The translations under genes and the position numbers were made by a program. A model generated the notes under the pieces. The model had not been told where the DNA came from. It saw only the letters and a program-made list of their open reading frames with translations, and did not search any database. From assembly GCA_038496445.1 (NCBI GenBank), contig JALMLS010000062.1, positions 620,001 through 684,000 on the forward strand: a stretch of 64,000 nt of DNA, given 5' to 3'. Shown in pieces: positions 24,619-34,976 of this stretch. Numbering within the stretch: the stretch's first letter is position 1; the number at the start of each line of letters is the position of its first letter. Source of the DNA: Trichosphaerium sp. ATCC 40318. Its lineage: Eukaryota; Discosea; Flabellinia; Trichosidae.

Positions 24619-26543
24619 ATGTTAAAACAAGACACTCTCGTATTATTAGTTGGTATAGCTGTATGTATAGCCTTTTCGAGCACGATTGTAGGCGTAGGAC
24701 TAGCACGTGGATGGGAGGTATGCGGCAATACAACCGATTGGGAATTTGTTACAAGGCAGTGCCCAGAACGTTTTCGTTCTATGCCAAACCTATCTGATCC
24801 TATAGACATGGGGACAATAGGAAGAAACTCAGACGCAATGAAATCTCAGTGGTTCGTGATGAAGCAGTTTAAAACTAAAACTGTTTTTTTCTGACTTCGT
24901 TTTTTATTTTCGTCCCACGTGACTTTTCGCCATAGGTATTATTGGTAAGCACTTTCTTGATGTATTGGATATCTTTATTTGCTGACGGCTTGCGTTTGTT
25001 CTTTAGGAAAAGAGCAGACCCTTCTGTTGTTTCTAGGTCTATTGTATGGCTATGCTACGCCTTACATCAATTTTCTATGTGGGCTATTATATTTATGGCA
25101 CAGAGAAAAGAGCAAGTGTACAATCAAAAGCTAAGATGGTTTAATTGGTGCGTAGTACCAAATGCTTGTGGTTTAATAACGAATGGTGTATAGGTTAGCA
25201 ATTGTAGTAAATGGGTTATTCCACGTGATACATTTAATACAGACGCACACTACGTACGATGGTACAGCTCAAGACGTAAACGTGAGGTATATATTAGTTC
25301 ACAAAGTCGACGCTAAACAGTTTTTACCTAATGTTCTATAGCTCCTCACAAGGATCAGTTATAGTCATTTTAGTCATCGTACGAAGCGACAAAAAAACCA
25401 AATATTTTTTTTTGGGAAGCTACGTGAAACAAACTGACGACGTTTTTTTGTAGGTACTCATTATGGAATTTCGAGACAGAGGTTTCTTATTGGGATGGCC
25501 ACAAAATGGATGGAGAGGAAATAAATTTAGGTAAACCCAAAAACTTGAAGTTTAATGTTCCCATTGTTAAGTACAAAAAGAGTGCCTGAGATCGTTCTCT
25601 ACATGGTTCGCAAATATCATGGGTACGGCTTTGCTTGGGGAACAATCTATACTTTCTGGTATCATCCTATGGAACCTACTATTGGTAAGCCTTCCCAGCA
25701 GTAAACCGGTTTTTTGATTAAATTTTTTTGCATCAGGTCACGCTTTTGGATTTGCTCATACAGCTTTTTTGATGCTTCAAGGATCTCTGATGTTCACACG
25801 TGCTCATTTGAATAAGTATTGGAGACTTATTCTAGAATCGTGGGTTCTCATACATTCAACTATTATAGCATTCCAAATAGCACCTCACATCTTTGAACAT
25901 GATAACTCTTGGCAACGGTTTTTTTTTGGATTCGCGTTAATGTTTTGTCTTGTACAAGTACACGGACTTCCTTTCTTTAAGCGTGCGCATCGGAAGTTTA
26001 ATATGGAGAATCGGAGAAATATCATAGTCTCACGTGATTTTTAGGTTTGCCTTGGTGGACTCATATCTTTCCTGCTGCTGGATTTGTTGTTTTAGCTGTA
26101 GCTGTTTATGGTGCCCAAGGAAGGTGGGCTCAACTAGCTTTCGAACCAATACAGATTCCCTTGATCTTGTTCTTAGCGGTTGGAGTTGGTGTTCTTCAAA
26201 TATGGCTAATGAACAAATGCTGTGGTTGTTGCATTGATAAACGTGAGTCGGAAAAAAAAAACTAGTGTTAATTTTTTGTGACTCATTAAATTCTGCTTTA
26301 GGTACTTCTACTACCACCAAGGTATTCTTGATTGTTGCTCATATCATTTTATACATGCTATGTGTTCTGTTGTCTCTAGTATTGCAACAAAATCAAGTGA
26401 ACTTGCAATTATTTATTCTAATGTTCATTTTCTTGTTTACATTCCAGATTCTTATTGTATTCGGCATGTTTATTATGGAGGCTGTATTGCATCGTGTTCA
26501 ATCTCAAGCTGATATCAACGTTCCACTAAAGATGAGTAAATAA
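24619..26543 (+). CDS. Multi-pass membrane protein of unrecognised family
   Basis: Starts at 24619 with an N-terminal signal or anchor helix (DTLVLLVGIAVCIAFSSTIV) and continues through short introns to a TAA at 26541-26543. About eight to ten hydrophobic helices are visible, including TFLMYWISLFADGLRLFF, HQFSMWAIIFMA, WVLIHSTIIAFQIAPHIF and a C-terminal trio such as FLIVAHIILYMLCVLLSLVL. Two segments look conserved: GYGFAWGTIYTFWYHPMEPT and HAFGFAHTAFLMLQGSL. The His-, Trp- and Tyr-rich loops (WYHP, HAFGFAH) could bind metal or haem, but this is only an inference. A Cys-rich motif CCGCC lies near 26220. I do not recognise a named family. Confidence 0.7.
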
Positions 26544-26730
26544 CTTGTAATCTAAACTACTGGCTTTAATGAGTTAGTCAACAAGAGTTTAATAAATAAC
26601 ATAGTATGACTTTTGATTACGTCTATTGAACAAGGAATAAACGAACTGTTTGATGCTCATAAAAACACGAAACTTGCACAAATATCCCAAGCTGGGGAAG
26701 TGGTATAAAACAAGACTGAGGCGAATTTGT
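26544..26730. other. Convergent intergenic region
   Basis: 3' ends of the membrane-protein gene (+) and the cysteine-rich gene (-). An AATAAATAA-type poly(A) signal is at about 26591. No gene is seen. Confidence 0.4.
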
Positions 26731-27306
26731 TTATTCACAAAGGCGCATTGGTTCACAAACGGGTCCAAAACCTCCGTTGATGCCCTTACAGTTTACCTTA
26801 TTCCCTTTTACAACAGTATAGTAGCGATTACATTCTTTTTTTGGATGTCCATTAAAGGTTGAACAATCATCGATTTTCTTGCTGTGACATCTTTCTGTGT
26901 TTGTGCAAGGGTTATTGCGGTAACATCCTTTTCGTCCTTGTATTGTTTGTACTGTGCATTGAGTACCCATAAAGTTGAAATAAGGGTAATCGGACCAATA
27001 TTGGTCACACTTGTGCAAAGGTACTGAATCGCATTGGAGGGTGTATTTTCCGCAGTTTGTAGGCGTAGGAACGCAAGTTTTGCCAGAAGGCATACATTTA
27101 TCTGCAGTTGCATTCCAGGCACATGAGTTACCTGCTTGGGCTGATTGCAATGTAAATGTGTAGTTGCAGTCGTTTTCGTTGGAGTAGTCGCAAGCTCTCT
27201 CGAATATGCTCGGACAATACGTCACAGCGACTTTTTGAGGCTTGATAGCGCTAACTAGAGCGCAAGAGAGAACTAGGATACAACAGAGAACGAGAGATGC
27301 TTGCAT
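26731..27306 (-). CDS. Secreted cysteine-rich protein, single exon
   Basis: An uninterrupted 191-residue frame, unusual in this intron-dense region. It begins with a clear signal peptide (MQASLVLCCILVLSCALVSA) and ends at a stop at 26731. The mature part has about twenty cysteines, two N-glycosylation sequons near its N-terminus, and spaced CxxxxxxCxxY patterns suggesting two related disulfide-rich halves (around CDYSNENDCNYTF and CNRYYTVVKGNKVNC). No transmembrane helix or anchor signal is seen, so it is probably exported. It is head-to-head with the glycosidase gene, about 117 bases apart. No family is recognised. Confidence 0.75.
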   Translation of the reverse strand: MQASLVLCCILVLSCALVSAIKPQKVAVTYCPSIFERACDYSNENDCNYTFTLQSAQAGNSCAWNATADKCMPSGKTCVPTPTNCGKYTLQCDSVPLHKCDQYWSDYPYFNFMGTQCTVQTIQGRKGCYRNNPCTNTERCHSKKIDDCSTFNGHPKKECNRYYTVVKGNKVNCKGINGGFGPVCEPMRLCE

Positions 27307-27423
27307 TTAGAGGCGTACTTACTGGAACTGACTAAAAAGAAAGTTGCATGTAAAAACGGAACTACCATAAAAACTTGCAACTTAACGAACTAAGCCAACC
27401 TTTTGTTCTTGAAAAACTTTTTG
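27307..27423. promoter_or_regulatory. Divergent promoter region, Cys-rich protein / glycosidase
   Basis: About 117 bases separate two opposite signal-peptide start codons. An alternative in-frame ATG for the glycosidase at 27403 would shorten it further. Confidence 0.35.
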
Positions 27424-30400
27424 ATGAAAATGTTTTATGCTGTGGCTCTATGTTGTTGCTTGGTCGCGCTGTTAACATGCTGTAGCGCTAGTCTTAACGC
27501 TGAATACTATAATAACACTGCTCTTGGGTATAAACCAGCGTTTTCGCATATTGACAATAATGTGGACTTCACGTGGCCAAAAGGCACCTCACCAAACAAG
27601 GTAACTGAACTAATGGCGAGGCTTCGCTTTCTAACATACTTTAACGGCCCTATCTGATGATTATTACTCTATCCGATGGACTGGTACGTTAACGGCACCA
27701 CGTGACGAACTGTACACATTTTCTGTAGTGGCGACTGACGCCGTCAGGTTTAAACCGTTTATCCTGTACACAATCCTACTAAAACATTATAGGTTGTGGA
27801 TATCAGATCACTTGGTAGTAGATGACTGGAAGAGTAGTAGTTTGCGCACTGTACGTGACTACGCAATTGTAGCTTTGTGTTTTGTCACATGTTCATTTTG
27901 TACTTTTGTGTTGACAGATCAATTGAAGGCCAAAGCTGTTTTAAATTATCCCATGAAGAAAGGAGAAACAGCTATTGTTCGCTTAGAGTACACTCACTTT
28001 GCAAATAGCCAGGTACAAAAGGCTTAATGTAGGCAGTGTTTATTGTTTTGCGTAGGAAGGGCGGATACAGCTCAGATGGGAAGGCAACTTTACAAAGGAC
28101 TCCGTGATACCAAGCAGTGTTATGACAACGTCTCTACCACCTTCTGAAATAGCGCGCAATGCTATTAGATATAAACAAGCAAATATTGGATGGGGTCAAT
28201 GGTTCGTTTGAAGGTTGCTTTTTTCAATACATCTAACATATCTTGTAGGTATCGAAACAACATGCTTGCAACAGTACACTGTCCTACAGGTTTTGGATTA
28301 TCCTTGGGATTATATAATATTGAGTAAGCAATTGCATCCTGTTGTGTCTAATAGAAGTAGGACAAAGAAGTATCTGTCCGATACAACCGTGTTTTACAGA
28401 AACAAACCAGCACAGATAATTCCAGGTTTTGAACAAACAGATTTATCTCCTTCGGTTTTTTACGTATTTACAGGTCCACATGCCACATATGGAGCAAGAT
28501 ATTCTAATATCACTGTTAATAATTGGCTTGGTATGGGGAGATTTGAAGTACAGACTGCAATGGATGGTACACGTTTACACTACACGTGACAAGTATTCAA
28601 CTAAGAAAAATAGGAAATGACGTATTAATACTGGGAACTCCAGTGTCCGGTAACTTTTCATCACACATGCTGATTGTAACGCCAATAATGGTGTGGAGTC
28701 GCACTGGAATTTTGTCTGTTAACAAGGAAGAAAGTATGTCCTGAAAATTGTTTAAAGTAACGTCTTCAAGGTACCTTCACTGCGACTATGCCAGGTTTCG
28801 ATGATGTACTTTTTTTTTCTTCAACGAGCGGGACAACAGTATCTGGTTTATCAAATCCTCACTTGGCATATCGACTAGATCAAGGACCTATATTGATTTC
28901 TACTGGAAAAGTTCGCCAACCCTCTGATGAGAAGACACTTTTCACCGAAGCACGCGAATCTGTAATTTCGGGTTAGGTTTCTCTTTTTTCTTTTTGCTAC
29001 TTACCCTGCTATAGAATACAAGAAATATGGAGAATTATCCGAAGTTTATAACGCTATACATACAGTAGTATCGTGGAATACTATATGGACTCCATACGAA
29101 GGTCTTGTTACGCCTGTATCTCGAGGATGGTCTTGGCCAGGTAACGAATAGAACTTGTTATTTTCTTTAAAACACTGACGACTGCAAAGCCAATTATGTA
29201 CTGTTTGATTGGGATAACTACTTCGTTTCGTATATGTATGGGATCGTTGATAAAGAACTAGCATATAGTAATGTCATACAAGTCACAAAATCGAGAACAA
29301 TAGATGTGCGAATATACATGAAAATTATAAAAAGTAACCTTCTGAGTTTAGGGATTTGTTCCTAACTTCTCATCTGGTACTGATAAATCACGTGATCGTA
29401 CTGAGCCAACAGTTGGATCTCGAGTTGTTTACGAGTTATGGAATAAATTTGGAGTACGTCTAACATACCGAACAAAGGGATCTTACTTAAAATAGGATGA
29501 TTGGTTAATTGATTTGTTGTTTGATGACTTGTTCAATTGGCTTGACTGGATATGGACCCATAGAAGACTCCCTCCACTAAACTTAGTGTGTTTGGTAAGT
29601 CTTTGCATAATGTTAGAGCCCTTTCTCTTAGCGTCTGCTTCAGGGAAGCGATCCAAACATGCCAGATTCAGAGAGAGAAAATTACATGCAAGGGCACGGT
29701 ATGAATCAGGATTAGATAACTCTCCAATGTACGATTCACCTCCTGTTGAATACAACAATACTATGCACAAAATGATGTTATACGGTACATAAGCATAGTT
29801 CGCAAACCAACAGTGCTAACTACTAGTAGATGTGGGAATGACAGCACTGTTTATAACGGAATGTCAAGTTCTCTCTGAGATAGCTACAAAGACTGGAAGA
29901 TCATCTCAAGCAGCACTGCTCACTCAACGTGCTAAAGAAATGATTCAAGCTATGAATGATAATCTATGGAGCGAGAAGGATGGTATATACGTCAACAAAA
30001 TAAGCACATCAAACACATTCTACAACAGGCACACTTTGTTCAAGTTTTTTCAAAATGTTTGACTGTTTTTTGGAAGGCTATCACCAACAAACTTTTATCC
30101 GCTCCTCACTGGATCAGCGAGCGATGCTCAGGCATTACAAATGCTGAAGCATTTGATAAATCCTAAAGAGTTTTGTGTTGTATCAAATACGACAGCAGCA
30201 GGCTGCTCATTTGCTTTGCCATCAATATCAAGGGATGATCCAGCTTTCAAAGATCAGTCGTATTGGAGGTGCGCTTACTTCACTAATGACATTAAATAAT
30301 ACTGGTTTATAAAGAGGACGTATATGGGGACCAATGGTACAGTTTGTTTATTGGGGATTGGAAAAGTACAGCCACATTCCAGAGATTGAACAAGCTAGAA

Positions 30401-30671
30401 AAAACTTTGTTTTACAGTCAAAGAATTTATTGATGATTGAATGGAATGAGGTGAACACTTTCAATTCCGTTACAGTACACGTGCTGATTTTTGGATAGGA
30501 ACATCATGTTCACGAGAATTACAACGGTATTACAGGACAAGGCGGTGACGTAGGAAACAGGTAAAAAATGTTTGCACTACATTCGTTCCTAATGAACTTG
30601 ACAGCAATCCATTCTATCATTGGGGAGCACTTACTGGGTTTATTTCCATATTAGAGCAAGGCCATTGGTAG
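27424..30671 (+). CDS. Secreted PA14-domain plus GH63-like glycoside hydrolase
   Basis: The ATG at 27424 gives the better signal peptide (MKMFYAVALCCCLVALLTCC); an in-frame ATG at 27403 adds seven residues. A PA14 beta-barrel follows (about 27500-28100): LNAEYYNNTALGY, HIDNNVDFTWP, YYSIRWTGTLTAP, VDDW and IQLRWEG, a fold that often binds sugars. The catalytic (alpha/alpha)6 part resembles GH63 (processing alpha-glucosidase I and mannosylglycerate hydrolases): YVLFDWDNYFVSY (about 29190-29240), an exon with SRDDPAFKDQSYWRGRIWGP (30225-30340), and the hallmark C-terminal ENYNGITGQGG then SNPFYHWGALTGF, stopping at 30671. GH63 enzymes are inverting exo-alpha-glycosidases. No membrane anchor is seen, so secretion or lysosomal location is more likely than the ER role of glucosidase I. 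A further short exon after 30730 is possible but unproven. Confidence 0.82.
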
Positions 30672-30956
30672 AAATAGCAAGAAGCCAAATAAACTTACTG
30701 ACTCGTTCATCCTGCTGTCCAGTTTAAACTGCGAGTAAGCAAGGCAGTAGCCTTTTAGGCTTGTTGCAAGTTTTCTTTGAAACAATGACAGGAAACTCAC
30801 AATTTCGGTTCTCTACCTCCCAAAATCAGAAAGGTGGTTGTGACATACCTCAAGTCATTCACGCGTTGCCAGAGATTGTTCCAAGAACTTTGTAATTGGC
30901 TTAAAATAACTTAAAAAAAAATTTGACAAAAAAACAACATTTTCACAAGAAACGCA

Positions 30957-32947
30957 ATGTCAAAGAAACCAAAAGTACGCAAAGTACAAAAATAGCATTC
31001 TTATTGACGTGTTAAAACCTAGCTCACTCGCGCTGGAACTATGGAAGCAACAGCTATGGAAGGCCAGCAAATGTTAGAAAACCAAGGGTTTGAGGAGGTA
31101 GAAGAGCGTGAAACGCGCTCAACCAAGCGTGTACGCTAGTTTGTGTTTTTACATTCCAAGTATTAAAAATACGTTAACGCAAAAAAGGCCAAAGAGTCCG
31201 CTGATGTACTACTTGGTGCTAAGAGAAGACGTCCAGAGGAAGTTACAGCTTCAGAAATGCAGACATACGTAAAAGGCTTAAAAATGGCTTTTCGGTACCG
31301 TTAGAGGTTTCTCACGCCTTTAAACTTATTCTCGTTAGCGTTTTTGATGAAAACAAAGACGGCGTTATTGATGCAACGGAATTATTGTCAGTTTGTCGTT
31401 CTCTCGGTAAAAAGGCGACAGCAGCCAAAGCGAAAAAGATTCTTCAAGAAGCAGACACAAACAAAGACGTAACCTCTTTTTTATTGTTTCCCAAAAAGCG
31501 CGTTGCCTTATTAACGTGTATTACATGTAGGGCTGTATTTCAGTTGATGAGTTTGTTGCGTACATGGTACAAAAGAGAAAGCTCAAAGTGAAGGGAAAGG
31601 TACGTCACGTTGTTTTGTTTTTTCTCATGGCACGTGGTTTAAATACTGAGCGTGATAGGACTGTCCTCAGCCAAAGAAAAGGAAAGTTACACCAACTAAA
31701 GCTAAAGTACCTGCTAAGAAGACACCTGTTAAAAAGGCAACGAAAAAACCCGCGAGTCCTCCTCAACAACAAGAGAAGACGCCAAAGAAGAAGAAAACAA
31801 AGTAAAACCACTTTGATTTTATTTCAACATGGTTAACGTTGTTTGTTCTTTAGGCCTGCTTTGAATAAGGAGTTGAGTATAACAAACTTCTTTACAGAGT
31901 TTGCCGATCAACATGACGAGATTCAAGCCACCCATAAGGATGCACATCTCAATCCAACAGGTCGACAATACGACCTCGGAAGAGAACGAGCTTTTGGAAT
32001 GTTCACTGTATTATTATACTCCTATTATAAGTACCCCGATGTTGCCACATACCAAAATGGGGACCCAAACATCTGGACAAACCCTAAAAAAGCTCTTGAA
32101 GCCAAGGGATTTATAGTTATCCAAGCAGAGACCGAAGAGGTAATTCAGTGATTTCCTACCTTAGAAAATAATTTTGTTTTGTAGGAGATGCTTGATGATC
32201 TGCACAACCATGACCAAGTATGGATTATACCAGGCCAATCACCAACGAAGCATATGGCACGTCTCAAGAAAGAGATCAAGAAATTTCACGATGATGGCAA
32301 AGGAGTATTCATATGGTCGGACAATACGCCATACATCCGACAGGTAAAAACAATTTCACAAGTTGTGAATTAATTTTCTCTAGGCTAATGCGTTATTGGA
32401 TGCCCTTGAACTCGGTTATCAAGTTACCGGTAATCTCCCAGGTTCCAAGACCCTCACACTAGGTGGAAGGGGTACCCCTAAGAAAGGGACATGTACGAAA
32501 TGCTTGAGCACGTGTGATATCTTACTTTTTTGATAGTCAAGCGTCATCTTCTTACAACTGGTCTTGTCAGCCTTTATGAAGGTATCACCATATGCCATCC
32601 AACAAAGATCACACCGGACATGAATGTACGCAATACTATAATACAGCTGACATTGATATAACATTTATTAGATTATTGGAACTGGCACAGATGGCAAGGC
32701 ATGTTTTTGGTCTCATCACCCAGAAAAAAAAGGTAAACTTTGATTACTTTAAGGCTGCTTTTTTGTAATGTCGAGTTTAGGGCGCATTGTGGTTGACTGC
32801 GGATTTACAAAGTTGTACTGCAACTGGGATTCTGCTGGTACTGCTAGATTTGTAAGAAACTGCGCTGTTTGGCTCTGTGGTGTTGATTGGAGGCTTAAAA
32901 ACGGGTATCCAATGAAAGGTCCTATCGACTTTTCTAACACCGAATAA
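30957..32947 (+). CDS. Nuclear-type EF-hand protein with conserved C-terminal domain
   Basis: Starts MSKKPK at 30957, with short introns, and ends ... NTE-TAA at 32945-32947. An acidic/basic N-terminus (EEVEERETRSTKR) and KRRRPEE precede an EF-hand pair: DENKDGVIDATE (about 31350-31385) and DTNKDGCISVDE, the second split by an intron. Both loops keep Ca2+ ligands at positions 1, 3, 5 and 12. Splicing then places PKKRKV directly after KGK (about 31672), an SV40-type nuclear import motif, within a long Lys/Pro/Thr tail. The C-terminal 290 residues (from about 31854) are globular, with ITNFFTEFADQHDEIQ, YDLGRERAFGMFTVLLYSYY, KGVFIWSDNTPY and RIVVDCGFTKLYCNW. I do not recognise this domain by name; the nucleotide- or amidotransferase-like pattern of loops is only a suggestion. 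Confidence 0.75.
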
Positions 32948-33078
32948 AAACACTTTTATGTTAAGTTGATACTTACGCTTTGGACCGAAAAAAGTCTACT
33001 AAATGAAAAGAGGATATCAAATCGTTGTGCTTTTATTCATTGCTTTAAGATAATTCGTAGTACAGCATACTTAGGATC

Positions 33079-33467
33079 TTAGCAGCTTCCACAAGCAGCT
33101 TCACTCCAGCAACACCATTTATCACTTCTGATACGGAAGCACAATGGAGATCCAGGGTAGCAGTATGCAGTTGAACCTATCAAAATAAACGTGAGATACT
33201 GAACAACACATTTTTCTTTTCACATACATTGACCATTCTTTTCACGACCACGTTTACGCCATCCAGGAGGACACCATCCATTTGTATCACATGTTTCACC
33301 ACACAACAGTGGTCCTTGCTAAATCGTATGTTAGAATACAAAGTAAGTGCTGCTGTTAGACTTACTTCAGTTGCTCGTTTAGCTCTTTCACTGAGCTCTT
33401 TAGATTGGACCGCCAAGGCAACAGCTAATGCCATGAGTACAAAAGCGAAAAGTGTTGTTGTTTGCAT
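33079..33467 (-). CDS. Small secreted cysteine-rich prepropeptide, pair 1, minus member
   Basis: Three exons (33366-33467, 33228-33318, 33079-33176) encode 96 residues. The leader MQTTTLFAFVLMALAVALAV is a signal peptide. A short propeptide ends in RAKR, a furin-type site, next to the first intron. The mature part, about 65 residues, has ten cysteines spaced C-x3-C-x5-C-x14-C-x4-C-x6-C-x8-CC-x5-C-x2-C, ending GSC-stop, so five disulfides are possible. The central segment is basic (WRKRGREK). Exon 2 is 91 and exon 3 is 98 bases in all six copies. The function is unknown; disulfide-rich secreted peptides of this plan include defence peptides, hormones and toxin-like peptides. Homology to any of these is not claimed. 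Confidence 0.88.
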
Positions 33468-33774
33468 TGTTCTATGAGGTGTAGTTGTTCTTGTTATGGT
33501 TTTTATTTATGACTGGAAGGTCAATATGATTTAAGTCTCACGTGAAATGTTACGGTAAATTTTATTGTAAACACAAATATAATAGCGTTTCTGTTCTCTG
33601 TATTGATACCAAAGAGATTATGGATAAAAAGTTTAGCGAAAAAGAAATGAGGTAAAACGACTTATGATACTTTATTTCACTGAATACAACACTTAACTTA
33701 AACTGGATTTCTAAGTGCACTCAAACCAAAATACAAAACAACAACCAACGACAAACCTCTTCTTCAAACAACAA
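33468..33774. promoter_or_regulatory. Bidirectional promoter of peptide pair 1
   Basis: 307 bases lie between opposite start codons. A TCACGTGAAATGTTACGGTA stretch (about 33539-33558) and the AGCGAAAAAGAAATGAGG block (about 33636) recur in the same places in pair 2 (from about 35446 and 35575). A CATAAATA run on the minus strand lies about 40 bases from the minus start. Sharing across pairs suggests conserved regulatory sites. Confidence 0.6.
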
Positions 33775-34188
33775 ATGAACACAACAATATTATTTGTATT
33801 GGTGACTTTGGCGTTGATACCAATTGCCTTGACGACCCAATCTAAAGACTCTGAAGAGATGCCAGATATGCACGAAAAAAGATCAACTGAGGTATGTCGA
33901 CACTTGCTACTTTTACTTTCAGTATGTTAATTAACATGCGGTTTAGCAAGGACCACTATTGTGTGGTGAAACATGTGATACAAATGGATGGTGTCCTCCT
34001 GGATGGCGTAAACGTGGTCGTGAAAAGAATGGTCAATGTATGTGAAAATCAAAGGTTGGTAGCAGACTTCTAAATACTTACCTTTATTAGGTTCAACTGC
34101 ATACTGCTACCCTGGATCTCCATTGTGCTTCCGTATCAGAAGTGATAAATGGTGTTGCTGGAGTGAAGCTGCTTGTGGAAGCTGCTAA
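33775..34188 (+). CDS. Small secreted cysteine-rich prepropeptide, pair 1, plus member
   Basis: Exons 33775-33891, 33947-34037 and 34091-34188 encode 101 residues. The leader class differs from the minus member: signal peptide MNTTILFVLVTLALIPIAL, then an acidic propeptide (SEEMPDMHEKR) ending in a dibasic site. From there the ten-cysteine mature peptide is essentially identical to that of the minus partner. The basic mature domain with an acidic pro-region is a common arrangement in secreted peptides whose pro-part masks charge until cleavage. It stops TAA at 34186-34188, with AATAAA about 30 bases downstream. Confidence 0.88.
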
Positions 34189-34189
34189 G

Positions 34190-34500
34190 ATCTTGGCACT
34201 CCAATATGAATGTAAAACTAAATAAAGTACCCAAGTTTTACTACTATTCGTTTTCATAGTTAGGCTGCATTGTTTACAGTTCCAATTTCAACAAGAAACA
34301 CATTTTGTGAGCAATCGAATAGACAGCGCATAAACCAATAAGCTAGGCTAAATACATTAGCCATCCATGAAATTGCGCTTTGCAGACACCGGTTTACAGT
34401 AAACGTGAAACACACTGTTCAATCACTAAAACAACGTTCAACGTAGAGCAAAGTAAGCAGTACAGACTTACATTCACATTTTGAGCAAGTGATACCACAT
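34190..34500. repeat. Peptide 3' flank, inverted copy of 61290-61617
   Basis: By eye this region aligns, as reverse complement, to 61290-61617: for example CAAGTTTTACTACTATTCG (34230s) against its complement near 61570, and the stretch around ACGTGAAACACACTGT (34405-34420). The repeat continues into the short spliced frame described separately. It shows that the two peptide loci share more than the genes themselves. Confidence 0.75.
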
Positions 34501-34545
34501 CCAGGCAGGAAATGGCATCCCATTGATTTCTGCCTTTGTAGTCCA
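34394..34545 (-). pseudogene. Short spliced frame conserved between the two peptide loci
   Basis: On the minus strand an exon (about 34472-34545) reads GCHFLPGCGITCSKCE, a 46-base GTAAGT...TAG intron follows (34426-34471), and the last exon reads IEQCVSRLL-stop (34394-34425). The inverted copy at 61293-61393 keeps the same intron position, SKCE, the QCVSRL ending and a stop. Conserved splicing and frame imply this was, or is, the end of a coding gene with several cysteines. No complete upstream part is seen in either copy. Confidence 0.4.
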
Positions 34546-34579
34546 ATCTGATTAGCTTAGAACTGTGAGAGCATGTCCC

Positions 34580-34770
34580 ATTTTTGTGTAGTAGAACATG
34601 CCTCCTGGATGGAGTAGGCAAGTTCATGAAAAGCGTTACAGTTTATGCACAAACCAGGTTGCCCACTAGTATGCTACTACCCTGGATCATTACTAATAAT
34701 CTACTAATACCTAGAGGTGCTGCTGGAATGAGGCAATTGGCTGTCAGCATGGATCACCTTGAACACTGAA
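34580..34770 (+). pseudogene. Decayed peptide-gene copy, exons 2-3
   Basis: TGCCTCCTGGATGGAGTAGG (about 34601-34620) matches the CPPGWRK region of exon 2. TATGCTACTACCCTGGATCA (about 34670-34690) matches the start of exon 3, and GGTGCTGCTGGAATGA matches its CCW region. There is no leader exon, the frame is broken and several cysteine codons are lost. This is a dead copy between pairs 1 and 2. Confidence 0.65.
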
Positions 34771-34829
34771 ACTTAATTAAATTATACAACTAAGACTTGT
34801 TAGTGCAACAAAAGCATGTAATAGTTCAT

Positions 34830-34976
34830 TGAGACCGAAACATATGTGACTGATATTTATGCTACATTTTGATATAACCAGCACTTTAGTTAGTAAACTG
34901 TAGTCTGATCTACTTGTTGGTACTTTTATTGATTCTTTACAATGATATATGGTACAACAAGTAATGCTTTGCGATC
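34830..34976. repeat. Peptide 3' flank, inverted copy of 62767-62905
   Basis: The stretch with ATTTATGCTACATTTTGATA (34855-34875) and the stretch around CTTTTATTGATTCTTTACAA (34923-34942) appear as reverse complements at 62865-62890 and about 62800-62820. This is the second flank shared between the loci in inverted orientation. Confidence 0.75.
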
